Shown here in pieces: positions 17,060 through 27,835 of a stretch of DNA of 64,000 nt. Within the stretch, counting starts at the first letter, position 1; each line of letters starts with the position of its first letter. This DNA comes from Cyanobacterium aponinum PCC 10605. Lineage in GTDB: Bacteria > Cyanobacteriota > Cyanobacteriia > Cyanobacteriales > Cyanobacteriaceae. The translations under genes and the position numbers were made by a program. The stretch is from assembly GCF_000317675.1 (NCBI RefSeq), contig NC_019776.1:62001-126000 (forward strand), given 5' to 3'. Below the pieces are notes generated by a model. That model had not been told where the DNA came from. It searched no databases and saw nothing but the letters and a program-made list of their open reading frames with translations.

Positions 17060-18976
17060 ATGCACATAAGTGAAATAACCCATCCCAATCAACTACATGG
17101 TTTATCAATTCGGCAGTTAGAAGACATCGCGCAACAAATCAGAGAAAAGCATTTAGAAACCGTAGCGGCAACAGGAGGACATTTAGGACCTGGTTTAGGG
17201 GTTGTGGAACTAACCATTGGCTTATATCAAACCCTAGATTTAGATCATGATAAGGTGATTTGGGATGTAGGACATCAGGCTTATCCCCATAAAATGCTCA
17301 CAGGAAGATACCATGATTTTCATACTTTAAGACAAAAAGATGGCATTGCAGGGTACTTAAAACGCTGTGAGAACAAATTTGACCATTTTGGTGCTGGACA
17401 CGCCTCTACAAGCATCTCAGCAGGGTTAGGAATGGCTTTAGCAAGAGATAGCAAAGGGGAAAATTTCAAAGTAGTTTCTATTATCGGTGATGGGGCGTTA
17501 ACTGGAGGTATGGCATTAGAAGCCATTAATCACGCTGGGCATTTACCGAATACTAACTTAATGGTAGTCTTGAATGATAACGAAATGTCTATTTCTCCTA
17601 ACGTGGGGGCGATTTCTCGTTATTTGAATAAAGTACGCCTATCTGACCCCATTCAGTTTATCACAGGTAATTTAGAGGAACAATTCAAGCATTTGCCTTT
17701 ATTTGGTGATGGAGAAAATTTATCTGCTGAAATGAAAAATCTGAAAGAGGCGATGAAACGTCTAGCAATGCCCAAGGTTGGTGCAGTCATTGAGGAATTA
17801 GGCTTTACTTATTTTGGTCCCATTGATGGTCACAATTTGAGCGAATTGATTGATACTTTCAATAAAGCCCATAAAGTGAAAGGTCCTGTTTTAGTTCATG
17901 TGGCAACGGTAAAAGGCAAGGGTTATGCTTTGGCAGAAAAGGATCAAGTGGGTTATCATGCTCAAAATCCCTTTAATTTAGCTACAGGGAAACCAATCCC
18001 TTCTAATAAACCCAAACCCCCTAGTTACTCGAAAGTTTTTGCTCATACTTTAACTACTTTGGCGGCAAATAATCCCAAAATTGTAGGTATTACGGCGGCA
18101 ATGGCTACGGGTACAGGTTTAGATAAGTTACAACAAAAATTACCTGATCAATATATTGATGTAGGAATTGCAGAACAACACGCTGTTACTTTAGCCGCAG
18201 GTTTGGCTTGTGAGGGAATGCGCCCTGTCGTTGCTATTTATTCTACTTTCTTACAACGGGCTTATGATCAAATTATCCATGATGTGTGCATTCAAAAATT
18301 ACCTGTATTTTTCTGTTTAGACAGAGCGGGTATTGTGGGTGCAGATGGTCCTACTCATCAGGGTATGTATGATATTGCTTATTTACGTTGTATCCCCAAT
18401 ATGGTGATTATGGCACCTAAAGATGAAGCGGAAATGCAACGAATGATTGTCACTGGTATTAATTATACTGAAGGTGCGATCGCAATGCGTTATCCTCGTG
18501 GTAGTGGTATTGGTGTACCTTTAGCCGAGGAAGGTTGGGAAGAATTGGAAATTGGCAAGGGCGAAATTTTACGTCAGGGAGATGATATTTTATTGCTTGG
18601 TTATGGTTCAATGGTAAATACTGCCATGCAAACTGCTGGTATTTTAAGTGAACACGGAATCGAAGCAACTGTGGTTAATGCACGTTTTGTTAAACCCTTA
18701 GACAAAGAGTTAATTTTACCTTTAGCAGAAAAAATTGGTAAAGTTGCCACCCTCGAAGAAGGTTGTTTGATAGGTGGTTTTGGTTCAGCAGTGGCGGAAG
18801 CCCTAACAGAAGCGGAAGTTATGGCAAAATTAAAACGTTTTGGTGTACCTGATATTTTAGTAGATCATGCCAAACCCGATCAATCTTTTGCTGATTTAGG
18901 CTTAACTGCACCTCAAATTTCTGAGCAAATTCTCTCCTCTTGGTTTGCGGAAAAACCTGCAGTTGTTGCTAGTTAA
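17060..18976 (+). CDS. dxs: 1-deoxy-D-xylulose-5-phosphate synthase
   Basis: A 638-residue thiamine-diphosphate enzyme that condenses pyruvate and glyceraldehyde-3-phosphate, the first step of the MEP isoprenoid pathway. It shows the N-terminal [17 protein letters not shown] block, FGAGHAST, the TPP motif [13 protein letters not shown]...ND (about residue 142), the transketolase pyrimidine-binding region [16 protein letters not shown] and GADGPTHQG (about 430), and a C-terminal regulatory domain. Length is normal for Dxs. It is monocistronic. Another MEP gene, ispF, lies at 42388 in the same window but is not linked. Confidence 0.97.
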   Translation: MHISEITHPNQLHGLSIRQLEDIAQQIREKHLETVAATGGHLGPGLGVVELTIGLYQTLDLDHDKVIWDVGHQAYPHKMLTGRYHDFHTLRQKDGIAGYLKRCENKFDHFGAGHASTSISAGLGMALARDSKGENFKVVSIIGDGALTGGMALEAINHAGHLPNTNLMVVLNDNEMSISPNVGAISRYLNKVRLSDPIQFITGNLEEQFKHLPLFGDGENLSAEMKNLKEAMKRLAMPKVGAVIEELGFTYFGPIDGHNLSELIDTFNKAHKVKGPVLVHVATVKGKGYALAEKDQVGYHAQNPFNLATGKPIPSNKPKPPSYSKVFAHTLTTLAANNPKIVGITAAMATGTGLDKLQQKLPDQYIDVGIAEQHAVTLAAGLACEGMRPVVAIYSTFLQRAYDQIIHDVCIQKLPVFFCLDRAGIVGADGPTHQGMYDIAYLRCIPNMVIMAPKDEAEMQRMIVTGINYTEGAIAMRYPRGSGIGVPLAEEGWEELEIGKGEILRQGDDILLLGYGSMVNTAMQTAGILSEHGIEATVVNARFVKPLDKELILPLAEKIGKVATLEEGCLIGGFGSAVAEALTEAEVMAKLKRFGVPDILVDHAKPDQSFADLGLTAPQISEQILSSWFAEKPAVVAS

Positions 18977-19018
18977 TCTTTATTAGAGGTGTTGAAAAAG
19001 TGTTTTGGTGAGGATAGG

Positions 19019-19127
19019 TGGCAGGTTGCAGGTTTCAGGTGTCAGGTGTCAAGTTTGACTGTTTTAATTAATTACTAATTACTAATTACCTATTGCCTAT
19101 TGCCTATTGCCTATTGCCCTTTTGAAA
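19019..19127. repeat. Two adjoining 7-bp-period arrays
   Basis: GGTTGCA/GGTTTCA/GGTGTCA heptamers (about 19019-19050) are followed after about 20 bp by ttaatta-ctaatta and then four head-to-tail TTGCCTA-type units (about 19088-19117). Different units share the same 7-bp period in one spacer, between dxs and the RCK channel gene. Confidence 0.75.
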
Positions 19128-19271
19128 TCTATTTACTATTCACTATTGCCTTATCCTACATTCCTAATTCCTTTAGCTAATTGTTTTGTGGATTACAGTT
19201 AATTTCTGGGTGCTAGAGGATAATTTTGATCAGGTTAATAGAGGTTTGATAAAAAATTAGCAGATAGGGCA

Positions 19272-20969
19272 ATGAAACCACTTATTATAGTTTCGGGTTT
19301 AGGGCGTACAGGATACAAAATTTATCAGTTGTTAAAGCAACAGGGTGCCGAGGTTGTGGGTTTAAGCGATCGCACCTTGGTAGTTCAAGAAGATGATAGA
19401 ATTATTGTGGGAGATTTATGTTCACCACAAGTATTAATAGAAGCGGGAATAAAAGAAGCAACCACGATTGTTTTAGCTAGTAATGATGATGCTTTAAACA
19501 TAGCTATATTAACTCAAGCAAAGACTTTAAACCCAAAAATTCGCATCGTTAATCGTCTTTATAATCAAACTCTCGGACAAAGATTAGATTATACCGTTAC
19601 CGATCATTTAACCATGAGTGTTGCTCGTTTAGCCGCCCCCATTTTCGCTTTTTCGGCATTGGGAAGTAAAACTATTGGACATTTACGACTATTTGAGCAA
19701 ACTTGGTCATTACATGAAGAAATTATCGACTCTAATCATCCTTGGTATGGTGTCAGTTTGTCTCACTTATGGGAAAATCTTGAACAAATGTTAATTTATT
19801 ATCTGCCCAAAATAGGGGAGATGGACTTAGTAACAGGGGTAAAAACAGAGCAAAAATTACAAGTAGGGGATCATTTGATTGTTGCTCATAAAACTAAATT
19901 TAAGCGCAAATCTCGTTTTTTATGGAAGCAGTGGTTCAAATTTTTTTTCAATTTAAGCACCTATAAGCAATATGTGCGCCCTGTCATCATGGTGACATTA
20001 ATTTTGATAATTCTCATTGCCCTTGCAAGTATTATTTATTTAATGGTTAATTGGAATATTTCTCCAGTAGATGCTCTTTATTTTAGTGTGGGAATGATTA
20101 CAGGAGCAGGAGGAAAGGAGGAAGTAGCGGAATCCGCCCCCGATGGGATTAAAATTTTTACGGCTGTCATGATGATTATTGGGGCGGGAATTGTGGGTAT
20201 TTTTTATGCTTTACTCAATGATTTTGTTTTGGGTAGCCGTTTTAAACAGTTTTTAGATGCGGCAAGGGTAGCAACGGTTAATCATTATGTTGTTTGTGGT
20301 TTGGGTAATGTCGGTATGGAAGTAATTCGGGAATTAAAACAGCAAGGACATGATATAGTGGTGATTGAGTCTGATCATAGTAATCGTTTTTTACACTCAG
20401 TGCGATCGCTCGGTATTCCAATTATTCTCGAAGATGCAACCCTAGCAGAAACCTTACAATCTGCCCATATTGAAGGAGCAAATGGCATCATCGTCGTTAC
20501 TAGCAATGATATGGTAAATGTGGAAATTGCCTTAACAGCAAAAGCCCTAATGCCGAAATTACCCGTAGTGTTACGTATCCAAGACAATCAATTTACTGAA
20601 TCTGTGCAGGATGTCTTTCAATTTGAAAATGTTTTTTCTCCTAGTGAATTAGCAACTTATTCTTTTGCGGCGGCGGCTCTTGGCGGTAGAATATTAGGTA
20701 ATGGTATGACTGATGATTTATTATGGGTTGCGATCGCAACTCTAATTACTCCTAATCATCCCTTTTGTGGGAAAATCGTTGAGAATATCGCACCAGATGG
20801 AGATTTTGTTCCCTTATACATTGCCAGAGAAGATAAAAATATTCACGGTTGGAATTTACTCACCACAGAATTAAAAAATCAAGATGTATTATATTTGACA
20901 GTTCCTGCTACAAAATTAAAACAATTATGGCAAAGCAATTCAAATCAAATCCTACAAATAATCTACTAA
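19272..20969 (+). CDS. TrkA/RCK potassium-channel-like protein with two NAD-binding domains
   Basis: A 565-residue protein. An N-terminal TrkA-N/Rossmann domain (VSGLGRTGYKIYQLL, residues ~6-20, up to about 215) precedes two membrane helices (about 237-262 and 290-320) with a pore-like loop. A second RCK/TrkA-N domain then follows (VVCGLGNVGMEVIRELKQQG, from about 337) with its C-terminal regulatory part. The pore loop reads YFSVGMITGAGG instead of the TVGYGD of K+ channels, so selectivity is doubtful. RCK domains bind nucleotides or Ca2+ and gate ion flux. It could be a K+/cation channel, or a channel-derived sensor. The gene stands alone. Confidence 0.78.
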   Translation: MKPLIIVSGLGRTGYKIYQLLKQQGAEVVGLSDRTLVVQEDDRIIVGDLCSPQVLIEAGIKEATTIVLASNDDALNIAILTQAKTLNPKIRIVNRLYNQTLGQRLDYTVTDHLTMSVARLAAPIFAFSALGSKTIGHLRLFEQTWSLHEEIIDSNHPWYGVSLSHLWENLEQMLIYYLPKIGEMDLVTGVKTEQKLQVGDHLIVAHKTKFKRKSRFLWKQWFKFFFNLSTYKQYVRPVIMVTLILIILIALASIIYLMVNWNISPVDALYFSVGMITGAGGKEEVAESAPDGIKIFTAVMMIIGAGIVGIFYALLNDFVLGSRFKQFLDAARVATVNHYVVCGLGNVGMEVIRELKQQGHDIVVIESDHSNRFLHSVRSLGIPIILEDATLAETLQSAHIEGANGIIVVTSNDMVNVEIALTAKALMPKLPVVLRIQDNQFTESVQDVFQFENVFSPSELATYSFAAAALGGRILGNGMTDDLLWVAIATLITPNHPFCGKIVENIAPDGDFVPLYIAREDKNIHGWNLLTTELKNQDVLYLTVPATKLKQLWQSNSNQILQIIY

Positions 20970-21286
20970 TATTGTGTAATATGTGAGTGACAAGCAAGGT
21001 TCAGGAGTTAGGGTATTAGGGTATTGGGGTGTTAAGGTTATTATTAATTAAACACTTTTGCCTCTTGCCCTTTGCCTCATCTTCACCAAAACATTTTTTC
21101 GGCAATCATCGAGTAAAAAGTGTAAAGAGATGTAACAAAAAACTACGGATAACCGTAAAAAAAGACTTCATCTAGGTAAAAGAGCTTATTTTCATGGTAA
21201 AAACAATAAAGAGCCTATTATTGGGCAAGTCATTATTTTTTCACATACCTAGTATAAAAATCATATAACACGGAGTTTTCTGCTTA
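20970..21286 (+). promoter_or_regulatory. chlH upstream/leader region
   Basis: A 317-bp spacer with no gene. It contains a TTGCCTC/TTGCCCT/TTGCCTC repeat (about 21061-21080), a small hairpin CTACGGataaCCGTAaaaaaa (about 21145-21165) that resembles an attenuator or small terminator, and TAGTATAAAAAT shortly before the gene. The CGGAG ribosome binding site (GGAG 21272-21275) sits 11 bp before the chlH ATG. I could not identify a defined operator or riboswitch. Confidence 0.4.
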
Positions 21287-24200
21287 ATGTTTACTAACGT
21301 AAAATCAGCTATCCGACATATAGCACCAGAAGATTTACAAGGACGTGCTTTAATGAAGGTAGTTTATGTGGTACTAGAGTCACAATATCAAAGTGCCATT
21401 TCTGGAGCAGTTAAATCCATCAATGCTCATAATCCCAATCTTGCCATTGAGGTAAGTGGTTATTTAATTGAGGAGTTGAGAAGCCCAGAAAATTACGAGG
21501 AATTTAAAAAGGATGTAGCAGAAGCAAATATTTTCATTGCCTCTCTTATCTTTATCGAAGAATTAGCTCAGAAAGTTGTAGATGCGGTAACACCCTATCG
21601 AGATAACTTAGATGTTGCGGTGGTTTTCCCTTCTATGCCTGAAGTGATGCGCCTTAACAAAATGGGCAGTTTCAGTATGGCACAGCTAGGACAAAGCAAG
21701 AGCGTTATTGGCGACTTCATGAAAAAACGTCGTCAAAAATCTGGTGCTGGTTTTGAGGATGCTATGCTCAAATTATTACGCACTTTGCCTACGGTATTAA
21801 AATATCTCCCCGTAGAAAAAGCACAGGATGCGCGTAACTTTATGTTGAGTTTTCAGTATTGGTTAGGTGGTTCATCTGATAACCTTGAAAACTTTTTCTT
21901 GATGCTAGCAGACAAATACGTATTCACAGGGGAAAAATCTTTATTAGCTAGTAAAGACTACGCAGAGCCTATTGTCTATCCTGATATGGGTATTTGGCAT
22001 CCTCTCGCCCCAAAAATGTTTGAAAACATCAAGGATTATCTAGCATGGTATAACAGCCGTGATGACATTAGCGAAGACTTAAAAGATCCCCTTGCTCCTT
22101 GTGTAGGTTTAGTCTTACAAAGAACCCATTTAGTAACCGGAGATGATGCTCACTATGTGGCGATGTTGCAGGAGTTAGAATATCGTGGTGCGAGAGTTAT
22201 TCCTGTGTTTGCCGGTGGTTTGGATTTCTCGAAACCTGTGGATGAGTATTTCTGGGATAAGCCTGTAGAGGGAGTTGAGCCTTTACCTATCGTTGATGCT
22301 GTAGTCTCTTTGACTGGTTTTGCATTGGTAGGAGGTCCTGCTAGACAAGATCATCCCAAGGCAGTGGAATCCTTAACCCGTCTCAATCGTCCCTACATGG
22401 TAGCTTTACCTTTAGTATTCCAAACTACGGAAGAATGGGAAGAAAGTGATCTCGGTTTACACCCTATTCAAGTTGCATTACAAATCGCTATTCCTGAATT
22501 AGATGGTGCGATCGAGCCTATTATTTTATCAGGGAAAGATGGCAACACGGGTAAATCTATCACCCTTCAAGATAGAGTAGAGGCGATCGCAACTCGTGCT
22601 TTAAAATGGGCAAATTTACGCAAAAAACCCAAATTAGAGAAAAAATTAGCAATTACCGTCTTTAGCTTCCCTCCTGATAAAGGAAACGTGGGTACAGCCG
22701 CTTATTTAAACGTGTTTGGCTCAATTCATGAAGTGTTAAAAGGCATGAAAAACAACGGCTATGACGTGCAAGACGTGCCAGACACCCCCGAAGAATTGAT
22801 GCAAATGGTAATCCATGACGCACAGGCTCAATATTCTAGCCCCGAATTAAATGTTGCCTATCGTATGAGTGTGGAAGAATACGAGCGTTTAACCCCCTAC
22901 TCCAAAAAATTAGAAGAAAACTGGGGCGCACCTCCGGGGCATCTGAATAGCGATGGACAAAATCTGTTAATTTACGGCAAACACTTCGGCAACGTTTTTA
23001 TCGGTGTACAACCCACCTTCGGTTACGAGGGTGATCCGATGAGATTACTTTTCTCTCGCTCTGCGTCTCCTCATCATGGTTTTGCTGCTTACTATACTTA
23101 TCTTGAAAAAGTCTGGGGTGTTGATGCTGTATTGCACTTTGGCACACATGGTTCTCTCGAATTTATGCCAGGTAAACAAATGGGTATGTCTGGGGAATGC
23201 TATCCTGACAGTTTAATCGGTAATATTCCTAATATCTACTACTACGCCGCTAACAACCCCAGTGAGGCAACCATTGCAAAACGTCGTAGTTATGCCGCTA
23301 CTATCTCCTATTTAACCCCTCCTGCGGAAAATGCTGGATTATACAAAGGTTTAGAGGAATTAAGCGAGTTAATCGGTTCTTATCAAAGCCTTAAAGACGG
23401 TGGGCGAGGTGTGCAAATTGTCAATACCATCGTGGATAAAGCCCGTATCTGCAACCTAGACAAAGACATCCCTGAAATTGCACCCGTAGGGGCGAATGGC
23501 ATTCGCCCAGAAGCAGAAACCGATTTATTTGATTCTAGCACCCTTTCCCAAGATGAAAGAGATCACATTGTCGGTGCAGTCTATCGCAAGTTGATGGAGA
23601 TTGAGTCTCGTCTTTTACCCTGTGGCTTGCACATCATCGGTAAACCTCCTACCGCAGAAGAGGCGATCGCAACTCTTGTCAATATCGCTAGTTTAGACAG
23701 AGAAGAAGAAGGCATTTGGGCATTACCAACCATTATCGCCAATAGTATTGGACGCAACATGGAGGAAATTTACCGCAACGCTGATAAAGGTGTCTTAGCG
23801 GATGTGGAGTTGTTGCAACAAATCACCGAAGCCACCAGAGCCGCAGTAAGAGCTTTAGTAGAGGAGCAAACCAACGCAGAAGGGCGAGTTTCCTTTGTTT
23901 CTAAGCTCAACTTCTTCAATATGGGTAAAAAAGAACCTTGGGTAGCCAAATTACACGAATTAGGTTACACCAAAGTGGATGAAAAAGCCATCAAACCCTT
24001 ATTTGAATACCTCGAATTTTGCTTAGAGCAAGTTTGTGCCGATAATGAATTAGGCGGATTATTAAAAGCCCTTGAGGGTGAATATGTGCTTCCTGGACCC
24101 GGAGGCGATCCCATTCGTAACCCCAATGTATTGCCCACTGGTAAAAATATTCATGCCCTCGATCCCCAAAAAATACCTACTTTAGCGGCAGTACAATCAG

Positions 24201-25327
24201 CCAAAATCGTTGTTGACAGACTCTTAGAGCGTCAAAAGATAGACAACGACGGAAAGTACCCAGAAACCATCGCTTGTGTATTATGGGGAACAGATAACAT
24301 CAAAACTTACGGGGAATCCTTAGCTCAAATTATGTGGATGATTGGGGTTAAACCCGTGCCTGATGCTTTAGGGCGTGTCAACAAACTCGAATTAATCCCC
24401 TTAGAGGAATTAGGCAGACCTCGTATCGACGTAGTCGTTAACTGTTCGGGTGTATTTCGTGACTTGTTCATCAATCAAATGGCATTATTAGATCAAGCGG
24501 TGAAAAAAGCCGCCGAAGCCGATGAGCCTTTAGAAATGAACTATGTACGCAAACACGCCTTAGAACAAGCGGAAGAAATGGGCGTTAATATTCGTGAAGC
24601 GGCAACCCGTGTCTTTTCTAATGCTTCTGGTTCATATTCTAGTAACGTTAACCTAGCGGTAGAAAATAGTAGTTGGGAAGAGGAGCAAGAATTGCGGGAT
24701 ATGTACTTAAACCGTAAATCCTTTGCCTTTAACTCCGATAATCCGGGGGTAATGGACGAAAATCGAGCTATTTTTGAGAAATCCTTGAAAACTGCCGATG
24801 CTACCTTCCAAAACCTAGATTCTTCTGAGATTAGCTTAACGGATGTATCCCACTACTTCGACTCCGATCCTACCAAAGTAGTTGCATCTTTGCGCGATGA
24901 TGGTAAAAAACCCTCTGCATATATCGCAGACACCACCACCGCTAATGCCCAAGTGCGTACTCTTTCCGAAACCGTGCGTTTAGATGCTCGTACCAAATTA
25001 TTAAATCCTAAGTGGTATGAGGGTATGTTATCTAACGGTTATGAAGGGGTAAGGGAATTATCCAAACGCCTTGTAAATACGATGGGATGGAGTGCTACTG
25101 CCGACGCTGTGGATAACTGGGTTTATGAGGATACCAACACCACCTTTATCAAAGATGAAGAGATGTGTAAACGGTTGATGGATTTAAACCCCAACTCATT
25201 CCGCCGTATGGTAAGCACCCTCTTAGAAGTTAACGGGCGTGGTTACTGGGAAACCTCAGAGGAGAATATTGAAAGGTTACAACAACTCTACCAAGAAGCA
25301 GAAGATCGCATCGAAGGCATTGAATAG
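21287..25327 (+). CDS. chlH: Magnesium chelatase subunit H
   Basis: A 1346-residue porphyrin-binding subunit that inserts Mg2+ into protoporphyrin IX together with ChlI and ChlD, committing tetrapyrrole to chlorophyll. Family blocks include [29 protein letters not shown] with the conserved HFGTHGS region, [33 protein letters not shown] and [22 protein letters not shown]. Around residues 728-748 a segment with [11 protein letters not shown] is encoded in part by an intergenic-type palindromic repeat (23486-23508). Compared with ChlH proteins I know, this adds about 15 residues, which matches the total length. Frame is intact. A long inverted repeat follows the stop. Confidence 0.97.
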   Translation: MFTNVKSAIRHIAPEDLQGRALMKVVYVVLESQYQSAISGAVKSINAHNPNLAIEVSGYLIEELRSPENYEEFKKDVAEANIFIASLIFIEELAQKVVDAVTPYRDNLDVAVVFPSMPEVMRLNKMGSFSMAQLGQSKSVIGDFMKKRRQKSGAGFEDAMLKLLRTLPTVLKYLPVEKAQDARNFMLSFQYWLGGSSDNLENFFLMLADKYVFTGEKSLLASKDYAEPIVYPDMGIWHPLAPKMFENIKDYLAWYNSRDDISEDLKDPLAPCVGLVLQRTHLVTGDDAHYVAMLQELEYRGARVIPVFAGGLDFSKPVDEYFWDKPVEGVEPLPIVDAVVSLTGFALVGGPARQDHPKAVESLTRLNRPYMVALPLVFQTTEEWEESDLGLHPIQVALQIAIPELDGAIEPIILSGKDGNTGKSITLQDRVEAIATRALKWANLRKKPKLEKKLAITVFSFPPDKGNVGTAAYLNVFGSIHEVLKGMKNNGYDVQDVPDTPEELMQMVIHDAQAQYSSPELNVAYRMSVEEYERLTPYSKKLEENWGAPPGHLNSDGQNLLIYGKHFGNVFIGVQPTFGYEGDPMRLLFSRSASPHHGFAAYYTYLEKVWGVDAVLHFGTHGSLEFMPGKQMGMSGECYPDSLIGNIPNIYYYAANNPSEATIAKRRSYAATISYLTPPAENAGLYKGLEELSELIGSYQSLKDGGRGVQIVNTIVDKARICNLDKDIPEIAPVGANGIRPEAETDLFDSSTLSQDERDHIVGAVYRKLMEIESRLLPCGLHIIGKPPTAEEAIATLVNIASLDREEEGIWALPTIIANSIGRNMEEIYRNADKGVLADVELLQQITEATRAAVRALVEEQTNAEGRVSFVSKLNFFNMGKKEPWVAKLHELGYTKVDEKAIKPLFEYLEFCLEQVCADNELGGLLKALEGEYVLPGPGGDPIRNPNVLPTGKNIHALDPQKIPTLAAVQSAKIVVDRLLERQKIDNDGKYPETIACVLWGTDNIKTYGESLAQIMWMIGVKPVPDALGRVNKLELIPLEELGRPRIDVVVNCSGVFRDLFINQMALLDQAVKKAAEADEPLEMNYVRKHALEQAEEMGVNIREAATRVFSNASGSYSSNVNLAVENSSWEEEQELRDMYLNRKSFAFNSDNPGVMDENRAIFEKSLKTADATFQNLDSSEISLTDVSHYFDSDPTKVVASLRDDGKKPSAYIADTTTANAQVRTLSETVRLDARTKLLNPKWYEGMLSNGYEGVRELSKRLVNTMGWSATADAVDNWVYEDTNTTFIKDEEMCKRLMDLNPNSFRRMVSTLLEVNGRGYWETSEENIERLQQLYQEAEDRIEGIE
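23486..23508 (+). repeat. chlH: Palindromic intergenic repeat inside chlH, in frame
   Basis: GGGGCGAATGGCATTCGCCC, preceded by GTA, is the same element (one C shorter) as the intergenic palindrome at 14709-14728. Here it lies within the chlH reading frame and encodes part of VGANGIRP, a stretch not expected between the conserved CNLDKD and RD-x-x-VG blocks. Confidence 0.75.
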
Positions 25328-25342
25328 TTAATATAGATTTAT

Positions 25343-25390
25343 GGGTAATAAGTTTTAACTTTTATGAACAAAGGTTTTTTCTTATTACCC
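25343..25390 (+). terminator. chlH: Probable chlH terminator
   Basis: GGGTAATAAG (25343-25352) and CTTATTACCC (25381-25390) are perfect 10-bp inverted repeats with a 28-nt loop ending in a T-run, 15 bp behind the chlH stop. The loop is long for a classical terminator. The structure separates chlH from the DUF262-HEPN cassette. Confidence 0.5.
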
Positions 25391-25418
25391 GATTTATCTT
25401 GATAAAAATATTAATTTT

Positions 25419-26606
25419 ATGACTACCACAACAGATAGACTCCCAAAAAAATTGATCACAGAAAGAGTAGAAAATATCTATGCTCCATCTGAAATCAATA
25501 TGTGGGAGGAAAATAGACAATTTTCGACACCTAATGCACCAAAATTAAGAATTTTAACCGAATTTAATCGTGAAAGATTACCCGCCTTTGTCGAAACCTT
25601 AAAAAAAGATAATTATTTAAAAATACAACCGTTTTATCAAAGAAGAAAACGATGGACAAATAAAGATAAATCACTTCTAATAGAATCATTTATTATTAAT
25701 ATTCCTATACCTCCCGTTATTTTTTATGAAAAATCATATAGTTCATACGAAGTAATTGATGGTCAACAAAGAATTAATGCAATTCAAGAATTTTATAGTA
25801 ATAAATTTAAATTAACAGGTTTGGATTTATGGAAGGACTTAAATGGTTATACTTATGAATCATTACCATCGGATATTAGATCTGAAATTAATAGAAGATC
25901 AATTCCTATAATAGTTGTAATAACAGAATCTGCCAAAAGAGAAGAGGATAAATTTTATTTAACACAACTTGCTTTTGAACGTCTTAATAGGGGTGGAATT
26001 GATATGAAACCTCAAGAAATTAGAAACTGTTTATATCATGGTAAATTTAGTGAATTATTATCAGATTTAGCGAAAAACACTATTTTTAGAAAAGCATGGG
26101 ATCTTCCATTAGATGAAACAAAGTTGGAAAAAAATATCATGTACAAAAAAATGGAAGATATAGAGTTAATTCTTCGATTTTTTGCTTTGCGTCATCTTGA
26201 TGATTTTAACGGAGATATTAAAAGATTTTTAGATAGTTATATGTTAAAAGCGTTAAATTTTAATCGGGATGATATTAATTATTTAGAAACTGTTTTTAAT
26301 CAAACTATTGAGCTTTGCTTTTCTATTTATGAAGAAAATCTTTTTAAACCTTTTGATATAAAAAATAATGATTGGGGTAAAAAATCTCATAAAGTTTATT
26401 ATGATGCAATTATGGTTGCATTTAGCTTTAATTTAGACAAAGCAAATATTATTCTTAATAAGAAAGAATTAATAATTCAAAAGACTAAAGAGATATTTTA
26501 TGGAGAAAAATCTAAGCTCTTATCATCGGGAAAAACTAGCAAATCAGAAACACAGGAAAGAATCAAAATAGTTAATGATATGTTAATAGGAATTGTTAAA
26601 AACTGA
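25419..26606 (+). CDS. DUF262 (GmrS-N-like) domain protein
   Basis: A 395-residue protein with the DUF262 signature of the ParB/sulfiredoxin-like fold: FYQRRKRW (about 72-79), LLIESFIINIPIPPVIFYE (86-104), VIDGQQR (112-118) and ERLNRGGIDMKPQEIRN (about 187-203). DUF262 domains are the NTP-using sensor parts of GmrSD-type restriction systems and related conflict systems, where they are usually fused to DUF1524 HNH nucleases. No nuclease domain is fused here. The stop is followed after six bases by a HEPN gene. Codons are strikingly A/T-rich compared with chlH. I infer a two-gene defence or toxin-antitoxin-like cassette. Confidence 0.85.
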   Translation: MTTTTDRLPKKLITERVENIYAPSEINMWEENRQFSTPNAPKLRILTEFNRERLPAFVETLKKDNYLKIQPFYQRRKRWTNKDKSLLIESFIINIPIPPVIFYEKSYSSYEVIDGQQRINAIQEFYSNKFKLTGLDLWKDLNGYTYESLPSDIRSEINRRSIPIIVVITESAKREEDKFYLTQLAFERLNRGGIDMKPQEIRNCLYHGKFSELLSDLAKNTIFRKAWDLPLDETKLEKNIMYKKMEDIELILRFFALRHLDDFNGDIKRFLDSYMLKALNFNRDDINYLETVFNQTIELCFSIYEENLFKPFDIKNNDWGKKSHKVYYDAIMVAFSFNLDKANIILNKKELIIQKTKEIFYGEKSKLLSSGKTSKSETQERIKIVNDMLIGIVKN

Positions 26607-26612
26607 TATTAG

Positions 26613-27710
26613 ATGAATAAATTTATTCAAAAACTACAAAACCTTTTAGATAAAGTTGATAATAATATTCAAAGTATAAAGGAAATTACCACAAAAAATC
26701 AGAAGTTAACGGACATAATATTTGGTAATGATTCTACTGTAAAAAATATTTTGAAAGAAAATAATCAATTGGATTTAACTAAAAGTAGTGTAGGATTTGA
26801 TCAATGGAAACGTTATCAACATTGTTCTGTCATTACGCAATTATATGCTATTTATGAAGATTTTGTTGAAGAGTTGATTTCAATTTGGATTGATAATCTA
26901 CCAAATATATTTGAGAAATACTCAGATTTAGGAATGGATTTTCAGAAACAATATATTTTAGGAATTGCTAAATTAATAAAAAGATTAAATAGAAATAAAT
27001 ATCCAGAATTAAAACTAGAAAAATTAATCAACATTCCTAAAAATACAAATATTAATTATAAGTTAGTTCAAGAAGTTTTTACAGATCACCAATATAATTT
27101 GCGAATGAGTGAATTAAATAAATTATTAGACAATGCAGGAATAAAAAATACATCGGATTGGCTACAAAAAAGTAACAGTATTCAGCAATCAATATCAAGT
27201 ATTAATAGTAATCAAACTACTGTTGAAAAAGAATTACAGAGGTTTATTAATTATCGAAATGATGCTAGTCATAATATTCAACAAGATAATATATTAAATT
27301 TTAATGAGTTAATTGATTTTTGTAACTTTATAAATACTATATGTTTTTCTCTTCATGATTTGATTTTATATCAAACTCTTGAAAGAATGATTGCTTTAAA
27401 TAAAATAATCACTTTAGGCCAAATTAGACAATATCGAGATAAATTAAAATCTGCAAGACTAAAAGTAAATAATAGTATTTTATTATCAGTCGGTTTACCT
27501 ACTCTATTAGTCAAGAAAGAAACATCTATTTGTAAATTTGCAAAAATAGAAAAAATAAGTATTGTATCGAATGACCAATATATAGAAAAAGAAGATATTA
27601 AAGTTCCTGAAAAAGAACAAGATATTTGGATTCAATTTAATATTGATGCAAGAAAAAATTGGACAGTATATATATTTAATTTTGATAAACTAGATAGTGG
27701 AACATTTTAA
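26613..27710 (+). CDS. HEPN-domain protein (MAE_28990/MAE_18760-type), putative RNase
   Basis: A 365-residue, mainly helical protein. The HEPN RNase motif Rx4-6H is seen as RNDASH (Arg215 to His220), within FINYRNDASHNIQ. The first helical pair is around residues 60-95 (WKRYQHCSVITQLYAIYEDFVEELISIW), as in the MAE_28990-like HEPN proteins I know from cyanobacteria. A C-terminal ~100-residue region (about 260-365) has no recognised domain. HEPN proteins with this motif cut RNA as toxins or defence effectors. It starts six bases after the DUF262 stop, so the two are almost certainly one operon. Confidence 0.8.
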   Translation: MNKFIQKLQNLLDKVDNNIQSIKEITTKNQKLTDIIFGNDSTVKNILKENNQLDLTKSSVGFDQWKRYQHCSVITQLYAIYEDFVEELISIWIDNLPNIFEKYSDLGMDFQKQYILGIAKLIKRLNRNKYPELKLEKLINIPKNTNINYKLVQEVFTDHQYNLRMSELNKLLDNAGIKNTSDWLQKSNSIQQSISSINSNQTTVEKELQRFINYRNDASHNIQQDNILNFNELIDFCNFINTICFSLHDLILYQTLERMIALNKIITLGQIRQYRDKLKSARLKVNNSILLSVGLPTLLVKKETSICKFAKIEKISIVSNDQYIEKEDIKVPEKEQDIWIQFNIDARKNWTVYIFNFDKLDSGTF

Positions 27711-27835
27711 TGATATACTACAATCATATTTGCTACCTATTTAATCTAAGTATTCGTACCAAAAAAACATTAATACTCTTTTATCAATAAACTTGATTAA
27801 CTTTACATATTATATGTAGTTAGTAAAAGATATTT

